A stretch of 64,000 nt of DNA, taken from Ariolimax columbianus (taxonomy: Eukaryota; Mollusca; Gastropoda; Stylommatophora; Arionidae). A program made the position numbers and the translations under genes. The notes under the pieces were generated by a model that was not told the DNA's origin, made no database searches, and saw nothing but the letters and a program-made list of their open reading frames with translations. Positions 62,723 through 64,000 of the stretch are shown one piece after another (within the stretch, counting starts at the first letter, position 1; each line of letters opens with the position of its first letter). The DNA lies in assembly GCA_036924085.1 (NCBI GenBank), contig JAVGWX010000013.1, positions 57,577,652 to 57,641,651 of the forward strand. The letters are read 5' to 3'.

Positions 62723-63019
62723 TTAACCGATGCTACAGCAGTACTGAATGTCTAAAGTCGATACACAAATATAGAGGTAATGGTTCAATGACCACACTAA
62801 GACAGAAACAAAACAAAACTGCGTTACGGCTGCAAGGTCTTAACAAGGGACAAAGACCAACCGACAATAACTAAGAAATCCAATCAAATGACAAGTCGTG
62901 ATGTAATTTAGTAATTTCAGTTTCCAGCCATACCTGGATGTGGCCAGGAACGTCTGAGTCATTACATGCCAGATATGAAAAAGAGTGGACACTAAAAGAA
63001 ATAATCAATATGATTACAA
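62723..63019. other. No feature recognised
   Basis: Spacer. Confidence 0.45.
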
Positions 63020-63775
63020 ATTCATATCTTCTTCATTCATCCTCAGATCAAGGTCCGGTTTCTTTTACAAATGAGACCGTTGTTTGTAAGGCTGTTTTAT
63101 CTACATGCAGCTTTTGTCTCATATCTGTCTCGAAAGGCCAGCATTGAATTCTCTTTTTCTGCGTGAACGTGAAGTTTTGCAGGATGTGTTCCACGGTCAT
63201 GGTATGCTCCCCACATCGACACTGGTCGTCTGTCCCAATTCTTATGTTGTTGTAAAGATGACCCTTGCTTCTGTCATGCCCAGTTCTCAGCCTGAAGATG
63301 ATGACTTGCTCTTCTCTAGTTAAGTTAAAGTAGCTGTCTTCTTTTCGGAAGTCGGGATCTTGATCAGCCCGTTGTACCCTGAAGTTGGCTTTAATTATGG
63401 TCTTGGCCTCATTATATGTGATACTCAGGTCTGTTTGTGGGGATGCTCCTCCACACTTTGCTAGTTTGTCTGCAGCCTCTTTGCTTTCAATATTACAGTG
63501 GGATGGGATCCACTGTATGACCCGCCTTGGGTGTTCTGCTGAGAACTGTGTCAGGGAGAACATACATTGCTCGAGATCTTCATCTTGCGTTGCTTTAGCT
63601 CTGCGAATACGAACGATGCATCAATCAGGAATACTATGTTTTCTTGTGGAAATTTCGATCTTGGATTACAAGCTCAGCTGTGGCCTTTAGTTCCTCTGTC
63701 TATTATATTTTATTTCGTGTGGGAAACACACTTTCCAACACACTGTACGGAGCAGTCAAACATCTAAAGAAGACT
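63020..63775 (-). mobile_element. L-RH LINE, RNase H region to 3' end
   Basis: On the minus strand from ~63,720: LKATAELVIQDRNFHKKT, then a frame change to RVIQWIPSHCNIESKEAADK (RNase H active-site block), LAKCGGASPQTDLSITYNEA, TIIKANFRVQRADQDPDFRK, LTREEQVIIFRLRTGHDRSK, CRCGEHTMTVEHILQNFTFT and RIQCWPF. The longest frame is 171 codons (63,048-63,563). The 3' tail CATATCTTCTTCATTCATCC is at the left edge. Confidence 0.9.
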
Positions 63776-63784
63776 TGTATCTAT

Positions 63785-64000
63785 ATCTTCTTCTACTTCT
63801 TCTTCGTTCATCTTCATACCTCAACTGCAATGACTCTAACGAAAGCAGCAGTCGACCTAAGGCTCTGTACACTTCCGTACATCTTCTCGTGGAAGGACAC
63901 TGGGTGTTGCGAAATGCTACTTCTTTTGTCGATATAAGGTGGACAGGATTGGAACTACATAAGAATGGCATTGGGCTGTCAAGAGCAGGCCTGCTCAGTA
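63785..64000 (-). mobile_element. Another LINE or E1-type 3' end, runs off the window
   Basis: The minus strand ends GAAGATGAACGAAGAAGAAG, a GAA tail. The preceding coding-like RRCTEVYRALGRLLLSLE resembles the last codons of L-RH copies by position only. The rest is outside the window. Confidence 0.5.

Noticed and set aside
63048..63563. Stand-alone RNase H host gene (171-codon frame)
   Set aside because: The order of RNase H tail, FRLRTGH and CRCG motifs and the GAA-type tail match the L-RH LINE copies in this window.
1..64000. Helical phasing of unit lengths (21, 31, 42, 53, 63 are near multiples of 10.5)
   Set aside because: Equally common units of 33, 37, 38, 39, 22, 27, 15 and 49 bp do not fit, so no rule can be claimed from this window.

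Overview
This is eukaryotic, intron-rich-style genomic DNA with no recognisable host gene. About two thirds is tandem repeat or transposable-element (TE) debris. The TE content (RTE-like, CR1-like and RNase H-bearing LINEs, several tRNA-derived SINEs, an irritans/SETMAR-type mariner) suggests a lophotrochozoan, most likely a heterobranch gastropod mollusc. That assignment is an inference from familiarity with such families, not something the window proves. There are no rRNA or functional tRNA genes, no CRISPR array and no bacterial-type operon.

Names used here. E1 is a ~350-bp SINE-like retroposon with a GAA-rich tail. E2 is a dispersed element with a conserved right flank, a (CAA)n tail and a 34-37-bp tandem array at its left end. 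S1 to S5 are SINE families, most with pol III A/B-box-like heads. L-RH are LINE fragments with an RNase H domain (I/Nimb-like). L-RTE are RTE-like LINEs. L-CR is a CR1/Jockey-type LINE. L-F is a further LINE family known here from its C-terminal part.

Layout. 1-6,050: an E1 copy with a 7-unit array, arrays of 16, 21 and 37 bp, and an old diverged ~31-35-bp satellite into which E1, S4 and two RNase H LINE fragments inserted. 6,190-12,100: RTE debris split by S1, S2, an E2 copy with a 37-bp array, and a 39-bp array. 12,280-21,000: E1, arrays of 15, 53, 37, 17, 28, 42, 14 and 53 bp, and RTE fragments. 21,000-29,100: S5, L-CR, E2, L-RH, E1 and L-RTE copies. 29,300-36,520: microsatellites, a 21-bp array, S3, an L-RH with an internal 49-bp array, a long GT-rich array, S1, a 33-bp array, and an E1 with about 15 head units. 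36,790-37,139: an intact E1 with a 13-bp target duplication. 37,673-40,265: a mariner relic carrying three separate tandem arrays. 41,200-48,130: E2 pieces, an RTE reverse transcriptase whose GVRQGC motif became a 42-bp array, three E1 copies, and a complete E2. 48,260-51,130: the longest LINE, CR1-like, interrupted by a nested L-RH copy. 51,680-55,000: a perfect 22-bp array, L-F, and the largest array (38 bp, ~42 copies). 55,000-64,000: LINEs with nested S1 copies, a GA tract, arrays of 22, 43 and 128 bp, and terminal L-RH fragments.

The main message is that many minisatellites are amplified pieces of TEs, often of coding motifs: the mariner helix-turn-helix, the mariner catalytic-aspartate motif, an RT palm motif, a LINE RNase H linker, and two fixed spots inside E1. 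Flanking sequence still shows the parent element, so the origin can be read directly. No reading frame here looks like a working host gene. Long open frames inside arrays result from unit lengths divisible by three.
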